Source: Dissophora ornata (taxonomy: Eukaryota > Mortierellomycota > Mortierellomycetes > Mortierellales > Mortierellaceae). Taken from it: a DNA stretch of 45,108 nt. Shown here piece after piece: positions 11,243 through 21,135 of the stretch. Where the stretch lies: contig MU616759.1 in the NCBI GenBank assembly GCA_025201705.1, positions 1-45,108 of the forward strand, written 5' to 3'. The notes under the pieces were generated by a model. That model did not search any database, was not told where the DNA came from, and worked only from the letters and a program-made list of their open reading frames with translations. Position 1 is the first letter of the stretch; each line of letters starts with the position of its first letter. The position numbers and the translations under genes were made by a program.

Positions 11243-11823
11243 TTATTTGTTGTTGCTGCTCTCTGAAGGGCCACAACTCCAAACAATGTTACTGAATAGA
11301 GTGATTCTAAGGACTGTGCAGGGTTCACGACTGAGAAAGGGTGGCGGTGATTGTTGATATGGTGGCTGAACTGGATGGGTAGGGAGCCCTGAGCTTGTCC
11401 GAGCGTTTAAAAGTCGTGTGACGGTGCCTGTCCCTCTCAACTTGTTGGCTAAATCTCTGGCTTTGGCGTCATCCAGTGATGGGTTGAGGAATCCCTGTGC
11501 GGCTCCATTGGTGATGAGATACTTGAGATCCTCCCTGGTTTCCACCGGAGTTAGACCCCGCATATTACTGGTCAGGAAAAAGACGCTAATGAACTTTACG
11601 GGTCTTCCCATAGCCTGCAAGCGTAAATTCCCGTATTCAAGATGCAATCACCACCGAGGATGTAGGTGCATGCCTCGATGCGTTCATCGCTAGGTATGTT
11701 TACATCCTTCATGGCCAGAATGTGCCCCGCCATTATAGCGATCTTCGTTTTATCCACGGTCTCCGAAGGCGTCTTGATAGTCTGGTTTCCTTTCTCCAAG
11801 TTACGTGCGCTTCTGTGTGGTTA
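11243..11823 (-). pseudogene. Possible broken gene, unknown product
   Basis: Two minus-strand pieces look protein-like but are in different frames. The upstream piece (about 11823-11596) includes KTKIAIMAGHILAMKD and IPSDERIEACTYILGG. The downstream piece (about 11640-11243) includes LTPVETREDLKYLI, NGAAQGFLNPSLDD and KLRGTGTVTRLLN. They overlap near 11600-11640, where no GT-AG pair that I tried restores one frame, so a frameshift is more likely than an intron. I do not recognise the family. Confidence 0.3.
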
Positions 11824-12259
11824 TCTGACGGCGTGGACTGAAATTGAAGCCATTTACACTACTCTCCAGCAGTGTCGTTTGTTACGCGCTATTCTCGATG
11901 GTCGGTCTAGAAATACCTCTCGTTTGTTCCCTCGTGTCAAGCCAATGGTCCGTGGCGAACATAAGTACATGTAACACCTATCATTGCCATACGACATAGG
12001 ACGCAAGCAACAGCATTATACTAGATATTGATGTATACAATAACACAGCGCTGGAAATCGCTGCATGCAATACCATAATACCAGGAACTGTCACATACAA
12101 CCACATGCTATCGTGCTTTCCTAGAGTTTGCTGGAAAGCGCTTAATTAGCATCCACACCACCGTGTCAAGTAATCGACTTGCCCTAACCTCCCTGACCCA
12201 CCTCTTGCGGACTATAGCCCAGTCCCTGTTTATATATGTCCAAGTGAAGTGCAACCGAA

Positions 12260-12760
12260 ATGAAGCCTTCGATCTATGTTACTGCGTTAATCACAGCTGC
12301 ATCCACTGCCTATGCACACCGCGCATACCTGCTGTGATGTCCTGACAAACAGCCCAAACTTTATCGAATATTTCTACGACTGTCTCAACAACCTCAAGAT
12401 ACACCTTTATAGCCATGGGTAAATGCAGAAACAGACCAAATTATCTACATGTGGATCCTGTGCAGCAGAAGTGCCTCCAGGGTTGATTTCAACGACGTTG
12501 CGCACAAAGTTGTCACGCAGTGCATTGCCGACTCTACAAATATGGGTACTCTAACTGCCTTGACGCAGCCTTGGTATACCGATTCTGCCAAAACTTCATT
12601 TGCCAGGAGAGATCTCATCGAACAGCTCGCCGCAGAGGTCGGGCAACTGAAGGTAGTCTACTGCCCTGCAGATCCGTCCCACGCCCGGGTGCTTTTGGTT
12701 CCCATCGCACTCCTGGCTCCGCTCCTGCTGTCTAGGTGCCGTGCTAAGTCAAACAGTATT
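12260..12760 (+). pseudogene. Possible remnant of a small secreted-protein gene
   Basis: From the ATG at 12260 the first 20 residues resemble a signal peptide (MKPSIYVTALITAASTAYA) but the frame stops at 12335. Protein-like segments continue in other frames: DVLTNSPNFIEYFYDCL, then VDFNDVAHKVVTQCIADST and RRDLIEQLAAEVGQL followed by a hydrophobic end (VLLVPIALLAPLLL). No splice combination that I tried joins them. The layout suggests a decayed cysteine-containing secreted or GPI-type protein, but this could be chance. Confidence 0.2.
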
Positions 12761-13714
12761 ATGATACTTACCAGTCGTGGTACAAATAAATGCATCCGCG
12801 TGTTTCCTACTATTGTTAATTTCAGATATTATAAAAGGCAAATTCGATACTGACGACTTCAAATAAAAGGGATAACCTTGTTCCAAAGATCTGCCGGATA
12901 ATATCAAGGAGGGCAGCTGCAGTCGTTGTAGGCACATTTGGGGTATTCCCGTCCACCTGATGATGCAATACGAGAAACCTTGGTTCGTGATGCACCTCGT
13001 AACATACTTTTCGGCATGTAAAGTTAGCCCCTTCGTTGCGATTGACAACATCCGATATCCTCAGTGCTTGAGTCCTTTTCGTCTTTTCGGCACATTATAT
13101 CGCAGATCCTCGGCCTATACTCGAGGATGTATCAGATGGCGAGATGCGAAACGAAGCTGATTCATCTGACGTCAACTAATTGAACAGGTTATTGAACGGG
13201 GCATTGGATGCAATAGAGCAGCCTTTCTGGTAAGATCTACGTAGATAAATCCCATTGTTTTATAAATTTGTTCGAAAGAGCAGCACATTCTTTCTTTGCT
13301 GTAGAGAATATGTCCACAGCTGGCCATCAGTTGCCATCCTCCACTGGTTCAAGGACGTCCAGGAGGTGGATGTGGTCCGCTGCAATGATGCGGACTAAAT
13401 TATTTTGCAAGAAATTTGAACGCACTGAGTGCGGGAAGGCTGTTGAAATCTACTACAGCCCTTCTCAATGTTCCATGAACAGTCTTCTGTCATTTTAATA
13501 ATTTCTCGTGCCTGAAATAGGCCCTGCAGGACCCTCTGTGAGCTTTTCAGGTCCAAAACAAAAGCCCTGACCGCAGCGTTTGCTATTGTTCGCTCCGTTT
13601 GCTTTTCCTTTTCCTCCTCGCATAAAGCACTCGGCCGTAGTCCCGAGAAGCAGTGCATCTCTTACTGATCGTCGTTATATTTCCGCTTTGAACAAACATT
13701 CCTTATTCCACGCA

Positions 13715-15490
13715 ATGAAAGCTCCCCCCTTCCTCTCATCAGTGGCTCGAAAGAGTCAGACCTTGCGCATCCTCTCCGTCCTGACCATCTTCTTCATTCT
13801 TGCATCCATCTCCCGGTACCATGGCTCCATCGAGTTCTCCATTGATGAGGATGGACAGGTCCAGTCCGTGCCCAAGGTCGTAACGGAGCACGATATACAT
13901 TATACCCACCACATCGCCACCTACGACCAGAACGATATCAAGTACTGGACGAAAGGCGACACTGATGCACTCCGGACCATCGAAGGTCAAGAACTCGTCA
14001 GGCAGTTGACAGATTCGCCTTTCCAGAAACCAAGTCCCGAGAACCAGAACAATCCATATCTGCTCAAGAGCGACTATTTCGCCGTCCTCACAAAACGCCT
14101 TCGGGTCTACAGAGCTCTTTGGCACTCTCTGAAGAGCTATTATGATCAATTGGCGGCGGAAGGCAAACAGGAGCTCTTTTATTTTGCGCCGCCGACGGAT
14201 ATTGCTCCAGCAGTCGAATTTTTGCAGAGACTGGAACAGTCCACTTTTCCTTGGATCTGGAAACACCACAAGACGAGTTATGACCTCCAACAGGAACATC
14301 GCGATGGGGGCCGAGGAATCATCATGTGCGTCGGCAATTATCACTCAAAGTTCGCGCGGTCGTCGGTCAAGGCATTGAGGGAGGTGCTCAAGTCGAAGCT
14401 GCCGATCGAGATCTATTATAGAGGCAACAATGACCTTAGTCCCGAGAACCGAGCGTGGTTTGAAACATTTAAGGATGTACGGACGATCGACATCACGACC
14501 GTCATCGACGATGAAATGCTCAGATTGGGAGGATGGGCCATCAAGCCCTTTGCGATGCTGGTCAGTCGTTTCAACGAGGTCGTCCTCATGGACTCTGACG
14601 CTTCCTTTCTGGAGGACCCCGAGGTGATGTTCGAGGACGATGGCTACAAGGAGGTTGGAACGGTTTATTTTTACGATAGGACCCTGTTCCCGGGGATCAG
14701 TGCCAACAAAATAGAGTGGATGAAGTCGTTCCTGCCCACAATGTCCAACCACCCGGCCAAGACGCGGTGGTTCCAGCTGAAGAGCGATCACGAGATGGAA
14801 TCCGGCGTCGTTGTACTGGACAAACGGCGACATTTCTTGGGCCTGATGGCGATTTGCAAGATAAACGATTACTATGAGCGAGAGCAAGTGACCTACCAAA
14901 AGACGTGGGGCGACAAGGAGTCGTTCTGGATTGGTTTAGAGATGATTCAGGAACGGTATTCTTTTGTTCGCTACGGAGGTGGTGTGATCGGAAATGTAGG
15001 CGATGCTATCCCATACAAGGAGCTTTTGCCGGAAGATGAGATCAACCGCTACCTTAACGGCGAGACTTTGACAGCTACCAACCCGATCAACCCTGGCAAC
15101 GGTCAACAGGTACACCGCGATAGCGCCAATATGGACAGAGTCTGCGGAAACCTGGCGCACTTTGACTATAAGGGAGACCCGCTCTGGTGGAACTCCGGTG
15201 TGGTACGGGACAAGTATACATTCAACTCGCCATATCTGAAATACACAGCTTATATGAGGGACGAGGATGGTGAATGGGATTTTGGAAACCAGTGTTTGGT
15301 GCAGCGGAACCCTAGCGCAATCAGGGAGGTGGAGTGGGAGCAGCGTAAGACCGCTTTTGGGGTGCTAAAGGCCGATCGAGAGGTCGCGGTCGAGCTTAAC
15401 CAGCAAGGCTATAAGGATATTCTGGAAATCCCCAAACTGATACAGTCTGAGGGTGCCAAGGGAGGCAATGGCAACAGGGATGCCATTTAA
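13715..15490 (+). CDS. Mnn1-type alpha-mannosyltransferase (GT71-like), type II membrane protein
   Basis: A single uninterrupted reading frame encodes 591 residues from the ATG at 13715; the frame is open another 45 codons upstream, but this start places the hydrophobic signal anchor (LRILSVLTIFFILASI, about residues 18-33) at the N terminus as expected for a Golgi type II glycosyltransferase. The catalytic region includes VGNYHSKFARSSVKALRE, LPIEIYYRGNND and the nucleotide-sugar binding DXD motif in NEVVLMDSDASFLEDP (D293, D295), with the downstream TVYFYDRTLFPG. These match fungal Mnn1/Mnt putative mannosyltransferases that extend N- or O-glycans. It is one of only two long intronless genes here. 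No partner genes lie beside it, though OST3, another glycosylation gene, is 5.6 kb away. Confidence 0.88.
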   Translation: MKAPPFLSSVARKSQTLRILSVLTIFFILASISRYHGSIEFSIDEDGQVQSVPKVVTEHDIHYTHHIATYDQNDIKYWTKGDTDALRTIEGQELVRQLTDSPFQKPSPENQNNPYLLKSDYFAVLTKRLRVYRALWHSLKSYYDQLAAEGKQELFYFAPPTDIAPAVEFLQRLEQSTFPWIWKHHKTSYDLQQEHRDGGRGIIMCVGNYHSKFARSSVKALREVLKSKLPIEIYYRGNNDLSPENRAWFETFKDVRTIDITTVIDDEMLRLGGWAIKPFAMLVSRFNEVVLMDSDASFLEDPEVMFEDDGYKEVGTVYFYDRTLFPGISANKIEWMKSFLPTMSNHPAKTRWFQLKSDHEMESGVVVLDKRRHFLGLMAICKINDYYEREQVTYQKTWGDKESFWIGLEMIQERYSFVRYGGGVIGNVGDAIPYKELLPEDEINRYLNGETLTATNPINPGNGQQVHRDSANMDRVCGNLAHFDYKGDPLWWNSGVVRDKYTFNSPYLKYTAYMRDEDGEWDFGNQCLVQRNPSAIREVEWEQRKTAFGVLKADREVAVELNQQGYKDILEIPKLIQSEGAKGGNGNRDAI

Positions 15491-15769
15491 GCTATTCAGC
15501 AAAGCATAGCGAACCATCGCCAAACATTGATCAATGTAGTTAGATACCATCCACTCACAATAATCACTTGTATAGATAAAGAAACGTATATGTAATTTAT
15601 TGACGTCCCATCAATGTCAAAAACACCCATCCCTGCCGGTCATAAGCGAATTCGTAGACTGTATCGAGGGGAATGATGGCAAGATACATCCGCCGAAAAC
15701 TGAGCGCAATCACACAACTCAAAAGCTTCGCTTCTCTTAACACCTTCTTGAGCTTGCGCTAGGTTTCTT

Positions 15770-16427
15770 TCAAATGTTGAGGGGACCATGGGGAGTGGAT
15801 GACACCTCCTCGTCAAAGACGCCGCTCTCACTTTCTGCCAGCAGGCGTCCCAACTTATCTCTAGGCTGTCCTCTGAAATCCCTCAACATCACCACCAATG
15901 AATATCCGAAAATGGCATATTCTGTGAAGGCTCCAAATACCAGTACTAGCGGCAAGAAGTTCTTAAGAACCGTCCCATCGAGGAATAGCTTCACGACATC
16001 CGACATTAAAAGGACAGCGGATAAAATTATCCTGAACCAGAAGATTGCGAGGGAGAACTTGGTGGCAGGAACAGATCGGTGGACGGCAGCGTAGAGACTG
16101 GCAAGGTCGATGAGAATTAAAGTGGCGACAATTGAAAAGCAAACAGTATCGGGGATCTCAGGGTCGTCCTTGTGGGACAACAAGAAAGAGTCCAGGTGAA
16201 ATCCTGCAAAAAAAAAAAAAAAAAAAAAAACGATGTAGTTAGAGCAAGCTAGAAATGGAGGTGAGAGCGATGTTTGTGGTTTTTTCTTTTTTCCCTTTAC
16301 CTTTCGAAGTCAGTACTTGCGGATCGTGGAAGGTAGCGGCAATGGTGTCATAGATGTTCGAGACAGACCAGATGCCGACGAAGGCTCGGGGCCACAATTG
16401 AGCCACACGAGTTTGGTAAGCCACCAT
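15770..16427 (-). CDS. Four-helix membrane protein, tandem family copy 1
   Basis: Exons 16427-16301 and 16203-15770 give 186 residues. Exon 1 carries RVAQLWPRAFVGIWSVSN and the first hydrophobic helix. Exon 2 contains FSIVATLILIDLASLYAAV, ATKFSLAIFWFRIILSAVLL and the last helix ending YSLVVMLRDFRGQPRDKLGRL, with a short polar tail (…EEVSSTPHGPLNI). No known family is recognised; it may be a lineage-specific fungal family. The intron's 3' splice site is preceded on the coding strand by an uninterrupted run of about 24 T. It shares exon structure and exon-1 length (127 nt, phase 1) with copies 2 and 4. Confidence 0.72.
16207..16230 (-). repeat. Homopolymer tract of about 24 A/T in intron of copy 1
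   Basis: The plus strand has about 24 consecutive A. On the coding (minus) strand this is a T run that ends directly at the 3' splice site GCAG, acting as the polypyrimidine tract. The corresponding tract in copy 2 is about 9 T preceded by G runs. Confidence 0.8.
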
Positions 16428-16878
16428 TTTGAAAGCGGAGAGGTTTTATTGGGGTTTGTGAGTAAAGTGGAGAGTAACGGTGGATAAGCGACGGAATCAC
16501 GGTGAGGAGAGAAGAGATAAAATAAAAACGAAAAAAGAAAATGGGTGTAATATATCAAGCCTTTTTCACTTGCCTCGTATCAGCGAAGATCAGCCATGAC
16601 CATAGCGAAGGCGAACGCCAAGAACAAAAAAGTCAATGCGCGACCCTAACCCTTTTTTTTTTTTGCATAACGCGTTATTGTCTTCTTTTGTGCTGCGCCA
16701 ATTCTGAAGAACCATTTGAACGCGCAATCAACTGATGAGTCGCGCGGTGTAGCGCATTTTATGTCGTCCTTTTCATCAAGGACATTCTGCCAGGCGTCAC
16801 AACGTATCTTTATTCTAGCCTCTCAAATCTGTCAAAATGACCAACATAACCGATGTAACCAACAACGACACTCGAGTA

Positions 16879-17064
16879 TCATTGTTTGTACCTGGCTTCA
16901 TAACCACCAGCACCATCATTTGGAAGCACCAGACCACGAGCGGCCTTGGTTGCTCTGATAGTGTCTGATAGCTGTAAAGAGCGAAAAGCTTCGATGAGGA
17001 TATCGAAAGAAAAGAAGATGAAGATTATAACACTGGAGACTGCAGTTTCTTCCTCCCTCGCCAT
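16879..17064 (-). CDS. Conserved 61-codon ORF in the duplicated unit (copy A)
   Basis: This minus-strand ORF begins MAREEETAVSSVIIFIFF and ends GAGGYEARYKQ, with one hydrophobic segment. Its duplicate at 18421-18603 differs at scattered conservative positions and by exactly one codon, so the frame has been kept through an indel. It may be an independent small membrane protein, or a 3' exon of the family gene lying upstream on the same strand (copy 2). I do not recognise a family. Confidence 0.45.
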   Translation of the reverse strand: MAREEETAVSSVIIFIFFSFDILIEAFRSLQLSDTIRATKAARGLVLPNDGAGGYEARYKQ

Positions 17065-17274
17065 AGATGAAGGTAAATAGAAAGGGAGGATAGGCGTGAT
17101 AGTGAGGTTCTTACGCCAACAAACAAAGACGGAAGCCAGTCGCCAGAGAGACAACAACTAATATTGACTATAGAGTGGCCTGCAAAGGACGACCTATTCG
17201 CATTGTCGTAGGTACTATTGACATATGTTCTCTCCTCCTCGGTGGAAGAGACAAGTTGTTTATTATATTCATCA

Positions 17275-17967
17275 CTATGGTATTTCAATGGCACCATAGA
17301 TAATTACTACCTGACGAGGACGGATAGGATGAGAGGTTACGGATGGTACCTCCACTTCAAAGACAGCGTTCTCGCCTAATGCCACCAAGCATCCCCACCT
17401 ATTTCTGGGCTGTCCTCTGAAGTCCCTCAACATCACCACCAATGAATATCCATAAATGACATCCCCCATGATGCTAGCAAAAACTATAGCTAACGGAAAG
17501 TCGTCGAGAGCCGTCCCATGGAATGTGGTCGGGACAATCATCACTAACAGGAGGGTAATATAAACTACCTTGAACCAGAAGATTGCGAGGGAGAACTTGG
17601 TGGCAGGAATGGATCGGTAGACGGCAGCATAGAGAGTGACAAGGTCGACGAGAATGGGAACGACGACAAATGAAAAGAGAATACTATCGGGGATCTTATA
17701 GTTGTCCTTGTGGGACAACAAGAAAGAGTTCAGGTGAAATCCTACAAAAAAAAAACCCCCCCTCCCCCCAAAGATTAGCTAGAGCACAGCTAGAAATGGG
17801 GTGAGATCGACATTTGTAGTTTTTTCTTTTTTCTCTTTACCTCTTGAAGTCAGTACTTGCAGATCCTGGAAAGAAATGGCAATGCGCACGCAGATGTCCA
17901 TGACACACCAGATGCCAACGAAGACTCGGGGCCACAATTGAGCCACACGAGTTCCGAAAGTCACCAT
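17275..17967 (-). CDS. Four-helix membrane protein, tandem family copy 2
   Basis: Exons 17967-17841 and 17741-17275 give 197 residues if translation runs to the stop at 17275. The sequence parallels copy 1 throughout: RVAQLWPRVFVGIW, FHLNSFLLSHKDNYKIPDS, LYAAVYRSIPATKFSLAIFW and YGYSLVVMLRDFRGQPRNRWG. The C terminus differs (VFEVEVPSVTSHPIRPRQ and beyond). A good donor (CGTCAG/GTAGTA) follows RPRQ, so the message may instead splice onward, perhaps to the small ORF ending at 16879. No disabling mutation is seen. Function unknown. Confidence 0.65.
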
Positions 17968-18420
17968 TTTGAAAGCGGATAGGTTTTATTGGGGTTTGTG
18001 AGGGTGTAAAGTGGAGAGTAATGATGGATAAAGCGATGGAATTACTGTGGGGAGAGAAGAGATAAAACGAAAACGAAAAGATGAGTGTAATACATCAAGC
18101 CTTTTTCTGACCATGGCAAGGGCGAACGAACGCCAAGAACAAAAAAAGGCGTGTTTATGTGTTTCTCCTGTGCCATCTCGCAATGCGCGACCACCAACCC
18201 TTTTTTTTTTTTTTTGCATAACGCGTTATTGTTTTCTTTCGTGCTGCGCCGATTCTGAAGAACCATTTGAACGCGCAATCAACTGATGAGTCGCGCGGTA
18301 CAGCGCATTTTTTGTCGTCCTTTTCATCAAAAACATCCCGCCAGGAGTCCTAACGCATCTTTATTCTAGTCTCTCAAATCTGCCAATATAACCGATATAA
18401 CCAACAACGACACTCTAGCA

Positions 18421-18603
18421 TCATTGTCTGTACTTGGCTTCATAACCACCAGCACCGTCATTTGGAAGCACCAGACCACGAACGGCCTTGGTTGCTCTGA
18501 TAGTGTCTGATAGCTGTAAAGAGCGAAAAGTTTCGATGAGGATATCGAAAGAAAAGATGAAAATTATAACATTGGAGACTGCAGTTTCTTCCTCCCGCGT
18601 CAT
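18421..18603 (-). CDS. Conserved 60-codon ORF in the duplicated unit (copy B)
   Basis: The ORF begins MTREEETAVSNVIIFIFS and ends GAGGYEAKYRQ. It lies downstream of pseudogene copy 3 and upstream of copy 2, the same relative place as copy A. Differences from copy A are mostly conservative (A/T, S/N, A/V, R/K) and include one whole-codon deletion, which suggests selection on the protein. Whether it is translated alone or spliced is unknown. Confidence 0.42.
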   Translation of the reverse strand: MTREEETAVSNVIIFIFSFDILIETFRSLQLSDTIRATKAVRGLVLPNDGAGGYEAKYRQ

Positions 18604-18733
18604 AGATGAAGAGAAATGGTTTTGAAAGTCCAAGAGGAAAGGATGTTTTTAGTGTGTGGTATGTGTATGGACATATTGAAAGGGAGGAAAGGCATGAGAG
18701 TGAAATTCGTTTACCAACAAACAAAGACAAAAG

Positions 18734-19426
18734 TTAGTCGCCTGTGAATATGAACGCATTGTCGTAGGCACGATGTACAAGTTCTCTCCTAATTGTTTTG
18801 CACCACATATGACGAGAACAGACGGGATGAGAGGTAACGGATGGTACCTCTACTTCAAAGACAGCGCTCTCGCCTAATGCCACCAAGCGTCCCCACCTAT
18901 CTCTAGGCTGTCTTCTCAAGCCCCTCAACACCATCAACAACGAACATCCGTACATGACATGAAGGATTAAAGCTATGCAAAAGCCAAGAACGAGAAGTAC
19001 ATCTCTCCAAGGATTATGTGCTAAATTGCGGCAGTCAACACTAGACCAAAGTTCCGATTGGAGCCATCAGGCAGCGAGGGAGAATTTGGAAACAGCAATA
19101 GCTCTGAAGATGATTGCACAGAGTGCGACAAACTTGAAGAGGAGGCCAGTGAATAACAAGAGGCCGCAGAGGTCATCCCTCTTGGGCATCAAGAAAGACT
19201 CGTAGTGAAGACCTGCAAAAAGAAGAGAGACGGCGGTCAGAGCACAGGCGAAAGAGGAAGTGAGGACTTGAAAAATGATGGGGAAGTTCTTTTTGTTCTT
19301 TCTTTCCTTTTTTTTTACCTTTCAATGTCTTCGGGTAGGAAATGCCATGAAGAGTGCAGACGGACTAAACCATGGTCCAGATGGAACGGAGGATGACTTG
19401 GGGCTGCGAGTCCCGAAAGTCACCAT
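18734..19426 (-). pseudogene. Four-helix membrane protein, tandem family copy 3 (broken)
   Basis: Exon 1 (19426-19319) starts MVTFGTR like copy 2 but is 19 nt shorter than the 127 nt of intact copies, which shifts the frame; reading the other frame recovers a weak match but meets a TAG. Exon 2 (19212-18734) starts after a good acceptor and has an in-frame TGA at 19067-19069 following SKFSLAA. The rest remains recognisable: YGCSLLMVLRGLRRQPRDRW and VFEVEVPSVTSHP. Splice sites are still intact, so the loss is probably recent. If translated it would give only a short fragment. Confidence 0.75.
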
Positions 19427-20072
19427 TTGGAAGTGAAAGTGGAAGTAGGCTGCGAGATGATGTCACGCGGAGCCCGATAAACGAAAAAGAAGACCCCCTC
19501 AGAATGTACCAAAGAATATCAAGGATGTCAACTGTCGTGCATCGGTGTCCTTTGTATATTACCCGGCTCAAAAAAAGAAAAATCATAACGTGTCAATGCA
19601 CAGAGCGTCCTTCTTTTCTCTTGTGTTCTTTCCAGCCATGAACTGCATTAACTTGGGCTCCAAGGGCTATCATATTGACAGTGACAAAGTGATGGAGTGG
19701 CGTAACCCGGAGTCTTGTAAAAAAAAAAACAAGAGCGAGGGCGAGGTGGGAGGGAGGATACGAAGTAGTTGTGCGCCATTTATCATTCGTCAACATTGGG
19801 AAATGCGTTTCCCTCGTGCTCACTTGTTGCAGTTAATTAATTGGTTCCCGGAAAGGAGTGCTTCCGATGCATACACTCACTTCGCCGCAGAACAATAGAA
19901 CAATAGGCTGCAAGCAAATTAAGTCATGCCACTTGCAGTCATTGTCAGGTCCTGAACATAGTTTTAATGTTTTATTTGCCACTTCTATGGCTGCTGAAAG
20001 GGCGTTTCATATCGTCATCGCTTAACAAAACTATCAATGGCTATGAAGCTACAGAGTGCATCCCAAATTCAT
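19427..20072. other. Intergenic between family copies 3 and 4
   Basis: About 650 bp with no convincing gene. It is AT-rich with A-runs near 19570 and 19722 and presumably holds the promoter of copy 3 and the 3' flank of copy 4. Open frames on both strands are short and low in complexity. Confidence 0.4.
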
Positions 20073-20761
20073 TCAAATGCGAATATAACCCTCTCCGGTT
20101 GGCGACACTGGGCCTGCTTCTTCGAACACACCCTTCTCATCTGGTCTCGTCAAGCGACCCCACTCATTCCTGGACTGACCTCTAGCATCTCGTAGCATGA
20201 CTAACAGTGCCCATCCGTAGAAGAGTTGAACAGCGGTGTTCAAGAAGAAGTGCAACGAAGTGAAGGCGCTAAACTCGGGGAGGTTTCGGCGAGTCTCCTC
20301 GCTCAGGAACAAGACAAGGACAACCAAAGAGATGCTCAGGATAGCAGAAGCCATTTGGAAACACCAGAATGCCAACGAGGCCTTGGTGGCGGTAATGGAT
20401 TTGCGAAGGGCTGCATAGAGAGCTGTAAAATCGATCGCAGCGCAGATAGCAGCACCGAAGATGAGGATTCCTCTCACGACCTTGTCTTGTTCCTCAGGTG
20501 TCAACCCGGAGGAGTACTGGTGGAACTCTGAGGCAGGGTAGCAAATAAAAAACGGCGACAAAGAGAAGAGTTGGTTAGGCTCAGGATAGAAGGAAAGGCG
20601 CATCGCCGAGATAAATGCAATACATGTTCCGTACTTGAAAAGCTGTCGACCCGGACTGCAATGAAGAGTAAGGCAAAGTCCCTGAGGAGATGGATGGAGG
20701 AAAGCAGCCCTACAGTGATGCGAGGCCACAGTTGCCCTGTGCGGGCTCTGAGGGTATTCAT
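20073..20761 (-). CDS. Four-helix membrane protein, tandem family copy 4 (most diverged)
   Basis: Exons 20761-20635 and 20527-20073 give 193 residues. Exon 1 is again exactly 127 nt and ends in phase 1, as in copies 1 and 2. Conserved elements are ARTGQLWPRITVGLL, DFTALYAALRKSITATKASL and YGWALLVMLRDARGQSRNEWGRL, ending VFEEAGPVSPTGEGYIRI. The C terminus resembles copy 1 rather than copy 2, so short C termini appear ancestral. Four hydrophobic helices are visible. It is outside the 1.54-kb repeat and divergent from OST3. Function unknown. Confidence 0.72.
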
Positions 20762-21135
20762 TCTGGAGTTATCACGGGTGGAGAGAAAATGTCAGCGAGA
20801 GAGAGAGGAGAAAGTCGAAGAGCAGCGACGGAAGGAAAAAGAGCCCTATTTGTACTCTTGTACGAGTATTGCGACGCAGTCGACACCCCGGGTGGACCAA
20901 GTCTCCTGATTCTTTGCCTCGGGTGTCGACTTTCCATTTGCAGGGAGAGCGACCGGGCCATGTCCTTCATTTATGCCCCCACAGCTGAGAACGACGCGTC
21001 GACTATTCTGTGGTCACATGATTTAAAACGCGCCCAGGAACGAACCCTGCCAGTGGGATGCTCTCTGGCATCAAACAAATGCATGTCTGCTAAGAATCTC
21101 TCTTTCCACCCATCCCTTGCTTTCTTGTATTCATC
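20762..21135. promoter_or_regulatory. Divergent intergenic region, membrane family copy 4 / OST3
   Basis: This 374-bp segment separates the start codons of copy 4 (minus) and OST3/OST6 (plus). The sequence TCTCTCTTTCCACCCATCC precedes the OST3 ATG by about 40 bp. Frames across it are short. Confidence 0.4.

Larger units (their letters stand above)
10484..13714. other. Gene-poor 3.2-kb intergenic region with ORF debris
   Basis: No complete gene is convincing here. A protein-like minus-strand stretch lies at 10728-10860 (FLEQAKKLTSNN, VHILVDFVHD) ending at a stop, two out-of-frame minus-strand pieces lie at 11243-11823, and signal-peptide-like and alpha-helical pieces in different plus frames lie at 12260-12760. 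A T18 run occurs near 11110. The distribution fits decayed genes or repeats rather than functional loci. Confidence 0.4.
16430..18720. repeat. Tandem duplication, unit about 1.54 kb
   Basis: Corresponding landmarks recur at constant spacing: start codons of copy 1 and copy 2 at 16427 and 17967 (1540 bp), and the ends of the small ORFs at 16879 and 18421 (1542 bp). Shared intergenic text includes ACGCGTTATTGT after an oligo-T run, GAAGAACCATTTGAACGCGC and ATCAACTGATGAGTCGCGCG. The unit therefore holds a copy of the membrane gene, its promoter and the small ORF upstream. Copy 3 continues the series at 1459 bp spacing but is more diverged. Confidence 0.8.

Noticed and set aside
12320..13030. Resemblance of DVLTNSPNFIEYFYDCL and LPDNIKEGSCSRCRHIWG…KPW to insect chemosensory (OS-D) proteins
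   Set aside because: Cys spacing is off by one to three residues, the pieces are about 500 bp apart in different frames, and stops intervene. Chance is more likely; an OS-D HMM search would settle it.
13580..13714. N-terminal extension of the mannosyltransferase frame
   Set aside because: The extra 45 codons have leader-like composition and would bury the signal anchor. The ATG at 13715 gives the expected type II topology.
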